64,000 bases of DNA from Conus ventricosus (Eukaryota > Mollusca > Gastropoda > Neogastropoda > Conidae), in assembly GCA_018398815.1 (NCBI GenBank), contig CM031628.1, positions 14,986,005 to 15,050,004 on the forward strand, in the 5' to 3' direction. The translations under genes were made by a program, and so were the position numbers. The notes under the pieces are model-generated. The model worked only from the letters and a program-made list of their open reading frames with translations. It was not told the DNA's origin and searched no databases. Positions 12,709-24,769 of the stretch are shown here, one piece after another (positions within the stretch are counted from its first letter, which is position 1; each line of letters opens with the position of its first letter).

Positions 12709-14359
12709 GACGTAATTGAAGGTTACTCCAAGGGAGAGAAAATGCATCTACTGCATAGGCGCTTGGGTCAGGTCTGTAAGAAACATAGCGCTGCATTTGG
12801 TTGTTCAACCTTGAGGCAAAGAGGTCAATGTCCGGATTCATATGCAATTGTATCAATGCTTTGTGAAGCTCTTCTCTGTTCAACTTCCATTCTGCATCCA
12901 GGTTTATTTTCCTTGACTCCTCATCTGCTGCTGTGTTTTCCTTACCTGGAATATAAGCAGCACTCAACCGTACGTGATTGTCAATGCACCAGTTCCTATC
13001 ATCTGTGTCATCAAATTACATGAATCGGAATGACTTGTTCCCATATGATTGATAGATGCAACAGCAGTTGTGTTGTCTATCATGATACGGACATGTCGCC
13101 CATAAACCTGATTTAGGAAACATTTCAAAGCAAAAAATGCTGCCTTAAGTTCCAGATAGTTGATGTGAAAATCTTTTTCTTCTGGTAGCCATTCTCCCCC
13201 AGATTTTGACTGTTCACATGCACAACCCATCCAGTTTTTGATGCATCCGAGGTCAGGGTGACATCAGGCTCTGTTTGGTGAATAACATTATAAGCAGTCT
13301 CAATGTTGTTGATCCACCAATTTAGTTCTCTTTTGGCAAGAGGCGACAATGTCATGTGTCTGTCAAAATTCCCTGCATACAGCAACAGTGCTGTCTTTTC
13401 CTCTTTCTCCAGCTGTCTATAATGAAGTGGCCCATACATCACCGCTAGAAAGGAAGCCACTATCTTTCCAATCACTCTCACCATATCCCTGATACTCACT
13501 GTATCTTTCTTGACAGCTGACAGGCAAATCGAAACCATGTCTGCTACTCTCTCAGGTGTTAAAGTTACTGTCATTGACTCAGAGTCAATGATGACTCCCA
13601 GATACTGAATGCGACGAGTGGGTTCTAGTACTGATTTTTGGGGATGGATGATAAATCCCAGAGACCTCAGAAGTTTCACTGTGTTAAATACATTAGAGGC
13701 ACATGACAATCTCGTCTCTGCAAACAAAAGTGAATCATCCAAAATTACTGAGGAAAGATGACGTTCCCCTCTCAAGGTGGCAAACACAGGTTTTAACAGG
13801 CTTGGTGAATTACGTGGTGCAAGTGCCAGCCCATTAGGCAGACAGTTAAACTGCCAAAGCTGGTCATCCCACTCAATCTGAGAAATCTTCTGTGTTCCTC
13901 TTTGACTGATACTGAGTAGTATGCATCCTTCAAGTCAATTGAAGCCATGAAGCAGTTTGGAGTCACTAGTTTTAGAGCAGTATGCAAGGTTTCCATTTTG
14001 AAGTGATAATAAACGATATCTTCGTTTAGTTTCTTTAAGTTCAGAATCATTAGATGAGTTCCATCTTTCTTCGGAAGAACAAAAACTGGTGACACAAACT
14101 GCTCTGCTTCAGTCTGACACTTTGAAATCACACCTTTTTGGCAAAGTTTCTGTATTTCTTTGTCAATAACTTTCTTTTCTGATGCATTTAACTCGGGCTG
14201 GAAAGTGTAATCCTGTCTGATTTGGCCAATATCACAATCAAATTGAAGGCTCACGCCTTGTACTATTTCTAAAATTTCAGGGTCTTTTGTCAAATTTTTC
14301 CATCTATCAACATATTGTGTAAGCCTGCCACCTTGAAAAAGTAAAGCCTCCTGTCTCAT
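12709..14359 (-). pseudogene. DIRS reverse transcriptase-RNase H
   Basis: Four overlapping open segments give a DIRS polyprotein. At 14359-13793 are the RT fingers, with GGRLTQYVDRWKNL, FVSPVFVLPKKDGTHLMILN and SIDLKDAYYSV (the DLKDAY box carries a catalytic Asp). At 13787-13125 the second catalytic box reads ILDDS, where aromatic-I/L-D-D is usual. It is followed by FIIHPQKSVLEPTRRIQYLG and the RNase H start TSDASKTGW. At 13230-12964 are ELKAAFFAL and IDNTTAVASIN. At 12967-12683 are AAYIPGKENTAADEESRK and DIDLFASRLN. The family resemblance then ends at about 12709. Frame changes near 13790, 13230 and 12965 break the gene. Confidence 0.85.
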
Positions 14360-14420
14360 TTCATCCAGCAGATGAGGAGGGATAGTGTGTTCACCTGGCC
14401 ATCCAAGAGTGACACAGACT

Positions 14421-15555
14421 CTAGGCTTTCTTCTGGTAGAACTGTCTTGCGTTTCTGTTCCCCTGGAACTTCTTTTGATGGCCGTAGTGTTGCTGTCTCT
14501 GGCCTAAAAAAGGACGTTTTTCTTTGTTGTTGGCTTTCTGCCATGGTCTGTTACGTTGTCTGTTGTCATAACGACTTGGGCCTGCACCATGTGACAGTCT
14601 GTCCAGCTCTTTGATCTCCTTGATGGAAGCAGTCAGATTGTCTCCAAAGAGCTGACCAGTAATGGGAACACTCTCACTGCACAATCCTGTCAGCTGTCTG
14701 GGGAGATGAGGGCGCAGGACCTGTCTGCGTTTTACTGACAGCTCGTGACATGCATGACCCAACAAGGCCAGAGCATCAGCGTTCTGATCAGTGACAGAGG
14801 CTTTGATGTCTGCATCAGTCAACTTTTTCTTGCTATATGCTTTGAGTATAGCCTGAGTGTTCTGTGCCAGTGCTGCTGTGGCTTTGACAATGGCTCTCTG
14901 CACTGAAGCCATCTTAACATCAGCCTGTTTGACAGTGGCTGGCAAATCCTTCCAGATTTCTGTATTCACTTTGGGCACCTGAAGCTTGGGGCAGTTGTCT
15001 GGGCGTTGGTATTTATCAAGCCTTTCTTTAAATTTTGTTTCAGAAAGCCCCTGTGCAAATCTTTTATTAATGATCTCAGCCATTGAGTCAGCCACTTTGT
15101 CAGCTGTTTTCTCTTTATTGTCCAAGTCTTGTTCTATCTCCTTTAACAAGTCATCATCTTGACAATCAAGGGAAATAGTATCCACAGCACCATCATAGAT
15201 TTCTCCATCTGACGATGACTCAGAGTCCTCATTATTGCTCAGAGTGGCATTAGCAGTTTTCTTAACCGGCTGTTCACCTTTCGTGCGCCTGTACTCGCCA
15301 CGGTCGGACCATGACCCAGTTTCTTCTCCCTCCTCATCAGAGAGAGAATCGCGCCGTCTCTTAGTGCCAACGCGGTGCCTGAGACGTGATCCGGTCTTTG
15401 TCCGAAGTTTTGGCGGTCAACAGCTTGTGAATAGCCTCTTCCAGTCTAGAAAATCAGTCATCCATTTGACTGATGCGAGCATCAAGCCTCTCGACTTTAT
15501 CTTCCTTATCTATAGGTGCGACCTCTTGCTCCTGTGCCCCTGAATGACTGGCCAT
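14421..15555 (-). pseudogene. DIRS gag-like protein
   Basis: The likely start is the ATG at 15555-15553 (MASHSGAQEQEVAPI), followed by a coiled-coil-like stretch. The frame breaks before 15185. From there 254 codons are open to a stop at 14421. The body matches the Gag of DIRS1-like elements: PKLQVPKVNTEIW, then TDADIKASVTDQNADALALL, then RRQVLRPHLPRQLTGLC and VPITGQLFGDNL. A basic Gln/Arg/Asn-rich tail ends in QFYQKKA and probably binds RNA. Gag packages element RNA into particles. One or two frame breaks near the amino end make this copy non-coding as it stands, unless they are assembly errors. Confidence 0.8.
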
Positions 15556-15585
15556 GCTTAGCTTGGGTTATATCTTGAGCATGTA

Positions 15586-15768
15586 CCGCACACAGGCGGA
15601 ATGGTACTGCCAATCGCACACAGGCGAACAGGAGAGTTGTATATTGCACACAGGCGAACAGGATAATTGTATATCGCACACAGGCGAATTAAGGTACAGC
15701 CGCACACAGGCGAAAGTTATGAACTATACTCCAAACTGTATGGTCATATGATGCATGCAACACAGGCG
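15586..15768. repeat. Six spaced copies of the motif CACACAGGCG
   Basis: GCACACAGGCG or ACACAGGCG recurs six times, at about 15588, 15619, 15646, 15676, 15701 and 15760. It is separated by short AT-rich spacers such as AACAGGATAATTGTATAT. The cluster lies just upstream of the gag start on the transcribed strand, in the leader of the DIRS element. Confidence 0.8.
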
Positions 15769-16002
15769 TGGGCTTCTCTCAGAGAAGTTATTATACCCAA
15801 TTAATTCAATCCAATTATACACGTACACCACTTTTTACGCTGCCAAGATCTACTCGTGAATGAAAAAAGGGGTTGCCACTCACCTTCAAGTTCTTGTGTA
15901 CTTTGCACACTGGTCTCATTCACTTGTACTTACGTTATCATTCATTCATGTAGGCTACCTACACATGCTCACACATCCGTTGCCTGCAAACGCCAGCGTC
16001 CA

Positions 16003-16077
16003 ATTGCCTGCAACGCTGTGCGCACCAATACTCAACGTAGCTTCCCTTCCGGGAGCAATAGGCGAGTGATAATTTTC
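16003..16077 (-). repeat. Right inverted terminal repeat of the DIRS element
   Basis: Reads TGCCTGCAACGCTGTGCGCA on the plus strand, the inverse of the left terminal repeat. It lies just upstream of the gag leader. Confidence 0.85.
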
Positions 16078-16084
16078 CTTGGAA

Positions 16085-16720
16085 AGACCAGGCAGAAACA
16101 ACAGCTGGGTGCCTCTTCATCTGCAATAGTCTTTGTGTGTTCAGTTTGGTGAGGTTCTCGTTTATGTAGATCTTTGCATTTTCATTCCTCAATTTTTTCT
16201 CTGCCTAAATATTTCGGATTTGATTTTTCTGTTTGTTAGCCTGATGATAACCGGTCTGTTTTGTCCGTGCACAAACTTCCAACTCTGTGCGTGACACTGA
16301 TGTGGGCAGGGTGAAAAGTAGAGACTCCCAGCGTTTTCTGTATCAGGTGTAGTACCTTGATTTCCATCTCTTTTTGAGAATCTCCAGGCAAATTGATTAT
16401 TTTAAGTTGTCCTTTCGTGTGTATTGCTCTAACGTATTTTGAAGCTCCTTCTCTTGCTTGATCTTTTTCTCCAGATGATCGACTTCATCTGTTAACTCAG
16501 AGCATTTCTTCTCCAATAATTCTGTCTTTTTCCTTAGGTATGAATTTTCTTTTCTAATTTCAAACATTTCCGACAATACCCTTTCTATTTGTGTATAAAT
16601 TTTTTCCGTTTGTCTTCTCCCATCATCCATACCACGTTCCAGACGACGTAGGACAGTGTCACTGTTCTCTAGGATTTCCTTTTGAGCACCCTCACCTGCC
16701 TTCTCGTCGCTGTTGGCCAC
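16085..16720 (-). pseudogene. LINE ORF1 (coiled coil plus RRM-like) remnant
   Basis: An open segment of 107 codons from 16720 (MANSDEKAGEGAQKEIL) forms a long coiled coil rich in Glu, Lys and Leu and ends in LEQYTRKDNLK. This is the standard junction into the RRM-like domain of L1-like and CR1-like ORF1 proteins. In other frames the same strand continues with ISVTHRVGSLC and then KIYINENLTKLNTQRLLQ near 16190-16130, the final strand of that domain. ORF1 proteins coat LINE RNA. The segment stops where the DIRS terminal repeat starts, and no ORF2 follows, so it is a fragment. The break is due to at least two frameshifts. Confidence 0.75.
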
Positions 16721-16838
16721 ACTGCTGGCAAAGTCAGTTATTTTGTGTTGTTGTTGATCTGCAATTTTTTGCTTACTACTTGACGAACGTTCTCTACTAA
16801 CACTTCCTCATGAACATGTTCCTCTTCTGTGCGAGGGT

Positions 16839-16926
16839 AGAGAACAGGGAAAGGCCGACTCTAAGCCACTTTCAACCTCAACCAGTTTTTGGGCGAAAGT
16901 GGCCTAAAAGCCGCCTTTTCCTGTGG
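16839..16926. repeat. Solitary palindrome related to the Polinton terminal hairpin
   Basis: Begins AGAGAACAGG, contains CCTCAACCAGTTTTTGGGCG and GCGAAAGTGGCC, and ends CGCCTTTTCCTGTGG. This is the terminal palindrome seen at 28819-28905 and 44218-44308, in the orientation of a left end, with about a dozen differences. The outer arm has diverged and no TIR partner was found nearby. Confidence 0.75.
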
Positions 16927-18612
16927 CGGAAGAGAGAGAGAGAGAGAGAGAGAATCACCGGCAACCCTGACAAAACCCGTTAAGGTCAAGTTGCCTCAGA
17001 ACAGACAGACAGACAGACAGACAGAGACAGACGACAGACAGAGAGGCGCCCATGCACCCCTAACCACACTAACACACACACGGGCCCACATAACACCACA
17101 CACCCCCAAAACCCACACCCAAAATGGCACAGACAGAAAATATACCGCGCGCGCGGCGCCCACCCCGTGAAAAACTGAGAGGCCAAAATAAATCTGCCCC
17201 CCGCTCCCCCCCACCCCACTCCCTCACCCCGGGGCCTGCGCATAAAATTTATGTATAGCTTTCCCCGAAGTTCTCTGCGCGTGGCGGCGCTCTCACGCGC
17301 CAATGACTAAAAACCAACACCGGTTTCATCATTTTCTACGGGCCCCGGACGAGGAGGGCGTTTTTTTGCGCTGTGTACGGGTTTGGGTGTTATTCTAAAA
17401 ATGGCACCTTTTCACGAAGGGGTCTCGCCTTTGAACCCCCAAAATTTTACCAACTTGCATGTCAGGTATTTGTTGAAAAAAAAACGGGGTGAAGCTGTTC
17501 GTTGCGCCGAAACGAAAAAAAGTATTGCTTTCCTAGAAGGAACAAAAAAAAGAAAAAAGGGACCATGTTTGGAAATGGCAATTCAAAAAGGTTTGTGGCC
17601 CAAAGGGAAAGAAAACGTTGAAGGAAATTTGCTGAAAAAAATTACCCATTTTTCAATTGTGTTTGACTTCGTGAGAGGTTCCTTTTTAAATAAAGGGCGT
17701 GCATTTTTTGGGAAAGTGGCCCAAAGCAAAACAACCATCACGCGTTGATTGTTGGGCGTTGGTTGAGGCCCAGTCATGTTAAAAAACAAAAAGCATAAAA
17801 CTGGGGGTTATTTCTTAAGAGCAGGGAAACTGTTGATTTTTATGTAGGAACTCATTTAAATTTCTGTTTTTTTATAACTATCCCAAATTCCGTAGGAACA
17901 GATAATGAACTGTGTACAAACGCCCAAACCCTTTTTAAATTATGCAAATGGATGGCGATTTTCGGGGTTCTGGCAAAACAGATAGGGTAGGCACCCTTAG
18001 ACATCTACCCGTATGGAGAGGAGTAGTGGTGGCCCGCCTTTTCATAAAATGCCCAAATATACAATGACGGAGTATACTACGGGGGTTAGAGCCCCATAAA
18101 AGCCGGCTCGCAGTAATTGCTGTAAATCTGCCAAAACCAGTTTCAAGCCTGGTTTTTAGAAAAGAGGCCGCAAAGCCAAAAAAAACCCTTTTGATCGCTT
18201 GCCGCCCAAAGACGTCAGCACCTGCAAAGCCGGTGGGAAACAGGTCAAAAGACCCATGTATCGCTTGACTACAAAAACGCGGCGCACAGCAAAATCAGGG
18301 CAAACTAGGCCAAAGACCCGTGATCACTTTGGGGTTGATTTAGGTTTTTGGGGCGGGGGGCACAGCCTGGGAGTTCCCCTTTTTGTTGTTTGTTGGTGTT
18401 TGTTTTGTTTTGGCCCCACCCACGCAGCACGTCCCTCCGCCCCCCCACCCTGGAAGTCATTTGGGTTTTTTTTTTTGTTTTTTCCCACCCCCCCGCATGC
18501 ACACCCCCCACCCCCCTCCACCCACCCCCACTCACCCACCCCCACCCCCCACAGCCCAAAAAAACGACAATTCAAAAAAAATTTTTTTCAAGCGAAAAAA
18601 ACCCAAAAAAAA
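16927..18612. other. Unassigned, low-complexity and error-prone DNA before the scaffold gap
   Basis: Short GA and CAGA tracts (16930-17045), an AC-rich tract (17055-17140), then about 1 kb rich in homopolymers (AAAA, CCCC, TTTT) with GGCCCAAA-type words. A 121-codon ORF at 17383-17748 is Lys-rich and not recognised. The last 200 bp before the gap are C-rich. Confidence 0.5.
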
Positions 18613-18712
18613 NNNNNNNNNNNNNNNNNNNNNNNNNNNNNNNNNNNNNNNNNNNNNNNNNNNNNNNNNNNNNNNNNNNNNNNNNNNNNNNNNNNNNNNN
18701 NNNNNNNNNNNN
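18613..18712. other. Scaffold gap of 100 N
   Basis: Exactly 100 N. ORFs that read across it have no meaning. Confidence 1.
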
Positions 18713-18967
18713 TCAGCACTAAAAATGGACAAGCAGATTTGAGAAGAAGAAAAAAAAGAGAAAAAAACAAACAAACAAAAAAAACAAACAAACAAACAAA
18801 CAAACAAGCAAAAACAATGTTTCCCAGAGACAGTTCTTTCTCTGAGTGTACGCCGTGCTTCAGATGGAGAAAAAATAATAGACGTGCTTGAAAAGGAAAG
18901 AAAGACAAAAAAAGTCCCATGCTGTAGAACTGAAAAAAAGGTTGGGGTGGGGGTGGGAGTGTGTGAG

Positions 18968-18998
<31 letters not shown>

Positions 18999-19836
18999 GG
19001 GGGTGCTGTTTGACTGGCTAAAATGGAGGACGAATCAAGCCAAACTTCTCTGTAAGTCATTGTTGAGACTATCGGCTACAGATGTTTAGAAGGAAGTGTG
19101 TTACGTAAAAAATTTAAATCTGCCTTAATTAGAGGGTGTGTGTACTATCCGATAAACGCTAATGAAGCAGGACGTGGACTGCCTCAACAAATGTAGCAGG
19201 CACATGTTCTTCCCCCACCCACCCTAACCACTCTAGCACCTCTCTCTCTCTCGTGAGAGAGAGAGAGAGAGAGAGAGAGAAGGGGAGAGAAGAGAGGAGA
19301 GAGAGAGAGAGAGGAGAGAGAAGAGAGAAAAGAAGACAAGAAAAAGACAAGACAAGAAAGACAAAATTCTTTATTTACGAGGATAATAGATAAGCACTGA
19401 CGTGCTTTTTTACTCCAGTCCTCGCCCTGAGTAGGGACTACAACGTGCATTTGAAATCAATTAATGTAAGAAATCAAAGAAGCAAGCAAAGCGGTCATGT
19501 AATCATAGAGGAACATCAAAATGAAAATAGAAGATAAATGAAAACAAAACAAAAAAAAAGAATAATAACAAACAAAACAAAAATTTAAAAATTTATAATA
19601 ACAAAATAAAAAATAAAAAAATATAAAATAAAAATGAGATAAACAATGATGAACAGGAAGGAGAGAGTGGGGGCAGGGAGTGAGGTGGGCTGGGGAAACA
19701 TATGTAAGTGTACTAAAACGTACAAGATTGGCATGTATGAAAACAGACAGTGAAGTGAATATGACAAAGTGCGTACATTTTTTTGAACACACAATACACG
19801 CACGTTTCGCACGCATAGAGAGGGGGAGAGAGAGAC

Positions 19837-19894
<58 letters not shown>

Positions 19895-20490
19895 AGAGAA
19901 GAGAGGAGAGAGCAAGGAACAAATGTATTCATTTTTCGCAAGGCATGAAAATACGTAAAAGGTATTAAGCAAAGTGAGATGAAATTGGGTGGTGGGGGGG
20001 GGGGGGGAAAAGAGAAAAGAAAGCGAGAGAGAGAGAGAGGATGGAAGGGAGAGGGGGGGAACAGCATGAGATGTAATGATTTGAAAGGGAAATGTACTAA
20101 AACGTACAATAATTAGCCTGTATAAAATCAGACAGTTAAATAAAACATGACAAAATTTTGTACGGAATTCGGAACATACACACGCAGCATGCACAGCAGA
20201 GAGAGAAATAGAGAGAAAGAGAGAGAGAGAGAGAGAGGAGAGAGGGAGAGGAGAGAGAGAGAGAGAGGGGGGAAGAGAGAGAGAGAGAGAGAATGAGAGA
20301 GGCAGGGGAGAGAGAGGGGAGAGAGGATGAGGAGAGAGAAGAGAGAGAGGGAGAGTGGAGAGAGAGAGAGAGAGAGAGAGAAAGAGTGAAAAAAGGGGAC
20401 AACATATAATCATTTTTCATTAAGATTATATCCATATGCACAATATATATCCCAAACACACACATATATGCATACACTTACCACCACACA

Positions 20491-20564
<74 letters not shown>

Positions 20565-20592
20565 AAATATATATATATATATTATGTATATA

Positions 20593-20638
<46 letters not shown>

Positions 20639-20770
20639 ATATTTTTACATACACGCCACACATACACATACACATACATGCTCACACGTACATATATATA
20701 TACAACTTACACACATGCATACATACATACATAATTACAAACATACTACATACATACACACACACTGGTG

Positions 20771-20801
<31 letters not shown>

Positions 20802-20820
20802 TATATATATATATTATATA

Positions 20821-20869
<49 letters not shown>

Positions 20870-21000
20870 ATTATATATATATATATTAAAATTATATATA
20901 TAATATATTATTTTAATATATATATATATTATATAATATATATTATATATATATATATTATATATATAATATATATATATATTTTTCCTCTCTTTTTCTC
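18713..21000. repeat. Simple-sequence region: CAAA, poly-G, GA, AC and a long AT tract
   Basis: CAAA repeats lie at 18765-18810 and a poly-G run at 18982-19003. GA tracts lie at 19240-19335, 19828-19912 and 20010-20390. An AC tract lies at 20480-20540. Alternating AT/TATA sequence runs at about 20540-20650 and 20770-20985. Unique sequence at 19010-19200 and 19340-19800 shows no recognisable gene. Confidence 0.9.
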
Positions 21001-21144
21001 AAAATACTTGATACATGAACAAAAAAAAGAAAAAAAAATTTAAAAAAGGGTCAAATTGGTTAAGTACATGAAAATGGGGATGATTTTTGCTTTTGAGATT
21101 ACTTGATATTACTTTTGGTTTTTTTTTTGTTTTTTTTTTTATTA

Positions 21145-21384
21145 TTATTTTTTACCGCAGAAGATGGGTAAGGAAAGTATTTTTGAAAGTTGTGGTACAA
21201 TGGATTTTTTTGGGATGTATTCTGGAAGGGAGTTCCACAAAGAGGTTCCCGAGTACGTTAGACTTGATTTAAATAGGTCATTCTGGGGATTGGGATATGG
21301 AGTTGTGGGAGTTTCTCGACGAGACTTTGAGAATCGTCTCATTAAAGTTGTTGGAGCATTCCCGGTCAGAATCTTGTGCATCAT
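21145..21384 (-). pseudogene. LINE carboxy-terminal fragment
   Basis: 79 codons including MMHKILTGNAPTTLMRRFSK, DLFKSSLTYSGTSLWNSLPE and the stop. This is the tail typical of CR1/Jockey-type LINE ORF2 products after the RT domain. It ends about 25 bp before the A-rich tail. Confidence 0.75.
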
Positions 21385-21990
21385 TAGCCCTTTGTTGTAT
21401 TTGAGTCTCTGGCTGAATGGAAGAATGTGAAGATGTTTATAATCAGAGCTTTCGAGGCTAGTTTTCTTCAGAAGGATTAGTTGAGCGCTCGTTTATGTAG
21501 GCTGAACAATGGTTTTAGTATGTTTGCACTTGCAGAATCCCATATAGTCCCATGCATAATCAACATGAGACTGAATATGAGCATGGAAAAAAAGTTTTCG
21601 TGAATGAAGGTCAAGAAAGTGTTTGATTTTGGTGAGCTGATATACTTTTTGGGAGAGCTTTTGCTAGTAACGTTTATGTGGGGGTTCCAGCTGGACTATT
21701 GTCAATTATTAGTCCCAATACTTTATGATGAGTGACTTGTTCCACAAGTACATTATTGAGGTGTATAGGAGGAAATCATTGGTGAGCTTTTGTCTTTTTT
21801 GCCTAGTTGTAATGTACTTGAGTTTTGTTTTTTGAGGTGAAGTGACATATGATTGTTCGGTCCATTTTAAAAAGGTCGTTGGTACTCTCTTGCAAATGTT
21901 TTGAAAGACTGGAAGGATCATTATGGTGGTGTGAATTGTGGTGTATCTGCAAAGAGGTTGCATGTAGATCTCACATGTAGAGGTAGGTCA

Positions 21991-22281
21991 TTAATGTAGA
22001 TTGAGAGAGCAGCGGGGGCCTAAAATGGAGGCTTGTGGAACGCCATACTTAAGACTTGTTATAGAAGAGACAGCCGTCCGATAAGACGCATTGTTTTCGT
22101 TTTGTGATGTATGATTTAGAAGGATAAGGCGGGGTTTGAAAAAGACCCTATATTCCAGTTTTTTGAATAAGGAGATTGTGGTCAATGACATCGAATGCTT
22201 TTTTAAAATCTTAAAAAGATTGATTAATGCAGAAAGGCAGGAATGTTTCTGTCTGAAACCAGACTGTCCGGGATGAAGCAA
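21991..22281 (-). pseudogene. LINE reverse-transcriptase core fragment
   Basis: 96 codons open with HPGQSGFRQKHSC, the QxGFR box of LINE RTs, and end with KYGVPQASILGP, the GVPQGSxLGP box with Gly changed to Ala. The catalytic D-L-x-K-A-F block between them is deleted or frameshifted (ISLFKKLEYRVFF is in its place), so this RT cannot be functional. Confidence 0.75.
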
Positions 22282-23454
22282 ATCGTACTGTTGAAGGATG
22301 AAGGATGTGTTTATTTAAAGCTTTTCTAGAGGTTTGGAAAGCATAGGTAAGATTTATATTGGTCTGTAGTTTGAAGGATCAGTATTATCACCAGATTTAT
22401 GAATGGGTTAACTTTTGCTTTTTGAACGCATTAGGAAAAAAACTTTTATCTATGGGACAGATTAAAAGATATACGTTAACGTGTCGTTATAAAATGGAGC
22501 CGGATTTTCAGAATTTTGCCTCTATGCCCTCTAGTCCACGTGTTCCTGACTGTTTGAGATGAAGTAGGTACTGATACACCTCGTGCACAGTTATGAGTGG
22601 AATGTGTAGTTCAGACGTGATTTTTTTTGTCGTGACAAAATTGATGGAGTTTTTTTAAGTTCATTAGAGCTTTAATGATCAGTAGTAACAACTGTATCTG
22701 GAATGGTAGAGAAGTGAGTGTTAAGTTGTTTAGGCAGAAATACCTTTGATAACAGTTGATTTTGAAGAAGAAAATGTTATTGTTAAGCTGGTTTATTGCT
22801 TTCCAAACAGTTTTGGATTTTGTTTGGAAGTTAATAACTCGCGATAGTATTTAGTTTTTTCCCTGCGCTTCTGAGAGTTTATTGCATTTCTTAGTGATCT
22901 TGATTCTTCTTCATGGCCATGTTCTTTTAAAAGGTCTCTAAGGTAGCATGCCTCCTGTAATTCTTTCGTGTACCACGGTGGTTTGGAATATGCTTACTCT
23001 GATTGTTTTTGTTAGAAGTCGACAAATGCGACATTTTTATTTTCGATTGTTTGCGAACTGCTTTTTAACTGCGGCTAGCAGAGTGTCATATGATCACTGG
23101 CAGAACAGTCTGTCTTAAAGCCACCCCTTTCGTCCACCCGTGAATCATTAAAATCCATTCATCTTTTATCATTAATTTGAACCATACGGTTTTACTGTTA
23201 TATTATACTGGAAACATGCCCCTGGATTATTTACATTGTCTGTTTTGCCTCTCTTTGACAATTGTAGAATTCTTCCATGTTTTTGGTAATGCCAGAGTCA
23301 AACAAATGATTAATCAGCTTTACTGAAAAATTGAAAGAAACCTCCCCAGAACTCTGCGATGAGACCAACAGGACCAGCTGATTTTCCATGCTTAATTTTG
23401 TATGGCTTGTCCAACCTCATTTTTTTTTATTGAGGTATATAAGATATATTCTGC

Positions 23455-23455
23455 A

Positions 23456-23516
<61 letters not shown>

Positions 23517-23613
23517 CATTTCTTTGTAAACATACCCCATCAACCTTTTCATATACATTCTTGAAGCGTTGAAACCATTCATTGACCGAAATTTCGTTTT
23601 GAGGGGTTTTTAG

Positions 23614-23647
<34 letters not shown>

Positions 23648-23864
23648 AAAGAGAGAGAGGAAAAGAAGAGAGGAGAGAGGATGGAGAGAGGAGAGAGAGA
23701 GAGAGAGAGAGGAGAGAGGAAAAAGAGAGGGGAGGAGAGAGAGAGAGAAGGGGAAAAGAAGTAACAACACATCCGCAAACAATATCACCACTCCACAATT
23801 GACAATCTTCCCCCGCTTTTGCATTTCCACAGCGTTTTCCCCGTAGGAAGCCTACAGTAAATCG

Positions 23865-23906
<42 letters not shown>

Positions 23907-24336
23907 TGCCTTCAAAGTCCAGCGATGCAAGTGGCCTGCTTAAAGTCTGAGATTTTGACTCATAAGTAAAGATTTTGGCTTTCATGTTTTAAAGTGTGTG
24001 TACATCTGTCCACCACACGCCTACATCCTCTCTTCTCTGCAGCCCCCCCTTTCAAACACTCCGTCTGTCGGATGTTCAGTGGATAAATGTTCCACATCCT
24101 GCTTCCAACCTACTTTGTGTGTGTGGTGTTTTTTGTGTGTGTGTGTGTGTGTTGTGTGTGTGTGTGGTGTGTGTGTGTGTGTTTTTGTGTGTGTGTGCGT
24201 GTGTGCGTGCGTGCGTTGTGGGGTGTGTTGGTGTGTGTGTGTGTGGGTGTGTGTGTGCGTGCGTGCGTGCGTGCGTGCGTGCGTGTGTGCGTGCGTGCGT
24301 GGGCGTGTGTGCGTGCGTGCGTGTGTGTGTGTGGTG

Positions 24337-24411
<75 letters not shown>

Positions 24412-24651
24412 AAACACACACACACACATTTTACAATTTTGTGCCATTTTTCTCTATGCAGGTCAAAAACCGCCGTAGGTACCTACAGGTCAGCTCATTG
24501 TTTAGGAGCACGTACAAGCAATAGCTGGCACGTGCGTTGGTTCCCCACCCTCCTCCGCTACATACACACACGTTTTTCCCAGCTCCCATCACTTCTAACC
24601 CCTCCTTACACCCCATTTCCCCTCCCCCTGACTCATGCATGCGAGTGTATG

Positions 24652-24719
<68 letters not shown>

Positions 24720-24735
24720 GGGGAGAGAGAGGAAT
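23455..24735. repeat. Microsatellites: ATC, GA, GTT, GT and GA
   Basis: (ATC)n at 23456-23516, GA-rich at 23612-23755, (GTT)n at 23863-23904, GT/GC-rich at 24117-24412 and (GA)n at 24654-24732. The ORFs here are repeat translations. Confidence 0.95.
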
Positions 24736-24769
24736 AATATAATAAAAATTTAATAATAATAATAATTTT

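Larger units (their letters stand above)
12553..16077 (-). mobile_element. DIRS-type retrotransposon with inverted terminal repeats, recombinase lost
   Basis: Gag, reverse transcriptase and RNase H segments of a DIRS1-like element read in order on the minus strand. The ends carry an inverted repeat of about 75 bp (12553-12627 against 16003-16077), within which 35 bp match exactly (12591-12625 against 16005-16039). DIRS elements normally also carry a tyrosine recombinase, and often a methyltransferase-like domain, after RNase H. Here the coding sequence stops near 12709, about 80 bp from the terminal repeat, so those domains are deleted. The copy could not integrate on its own. It abuts a LINE ORF1 remnant at its upstream end. 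Confidence 0.85.
21116..23370 (-). mobile_element. Decayed CR1/Jockey-like LINE
   Basis: On the minus strand, from upstream to downstream: PWYTKELQEACYLRDLLKEH near 22970 (the linker before RT), DNTDPSNYRPI near 22390, then DLLHPGQSGFRQKHSCLSAL near 22270 (RT blocks 1 to 3). Then come KYGVPQASILGP near 22040 and a carboxy-terminal segment (21384-21145) with SLTYSGTSLWNSLPEYI and a stop. An A-rich tail reads on the minus strand at 21152-21116. Nearly every block is in a different frame, so the copy is inactive. The wording fits the CR1/L2/Jockey group, and the exact clade is not resolved. The element is 5'-truncated or masked by the GA tract at 23.6 kb. Confidence 0.8.

Noticed and set aside
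18199..18891. ORFs running through the gap at 18613-18712
   Set aside because: They read through N bases. The same applies to the ORFs across 49041-49140.
20540..20985. Origin or cruciform regulatory element in the AT tract
   Set aside because: Simple alternating AT sequence; nothing beyond a microsatellite supports it.
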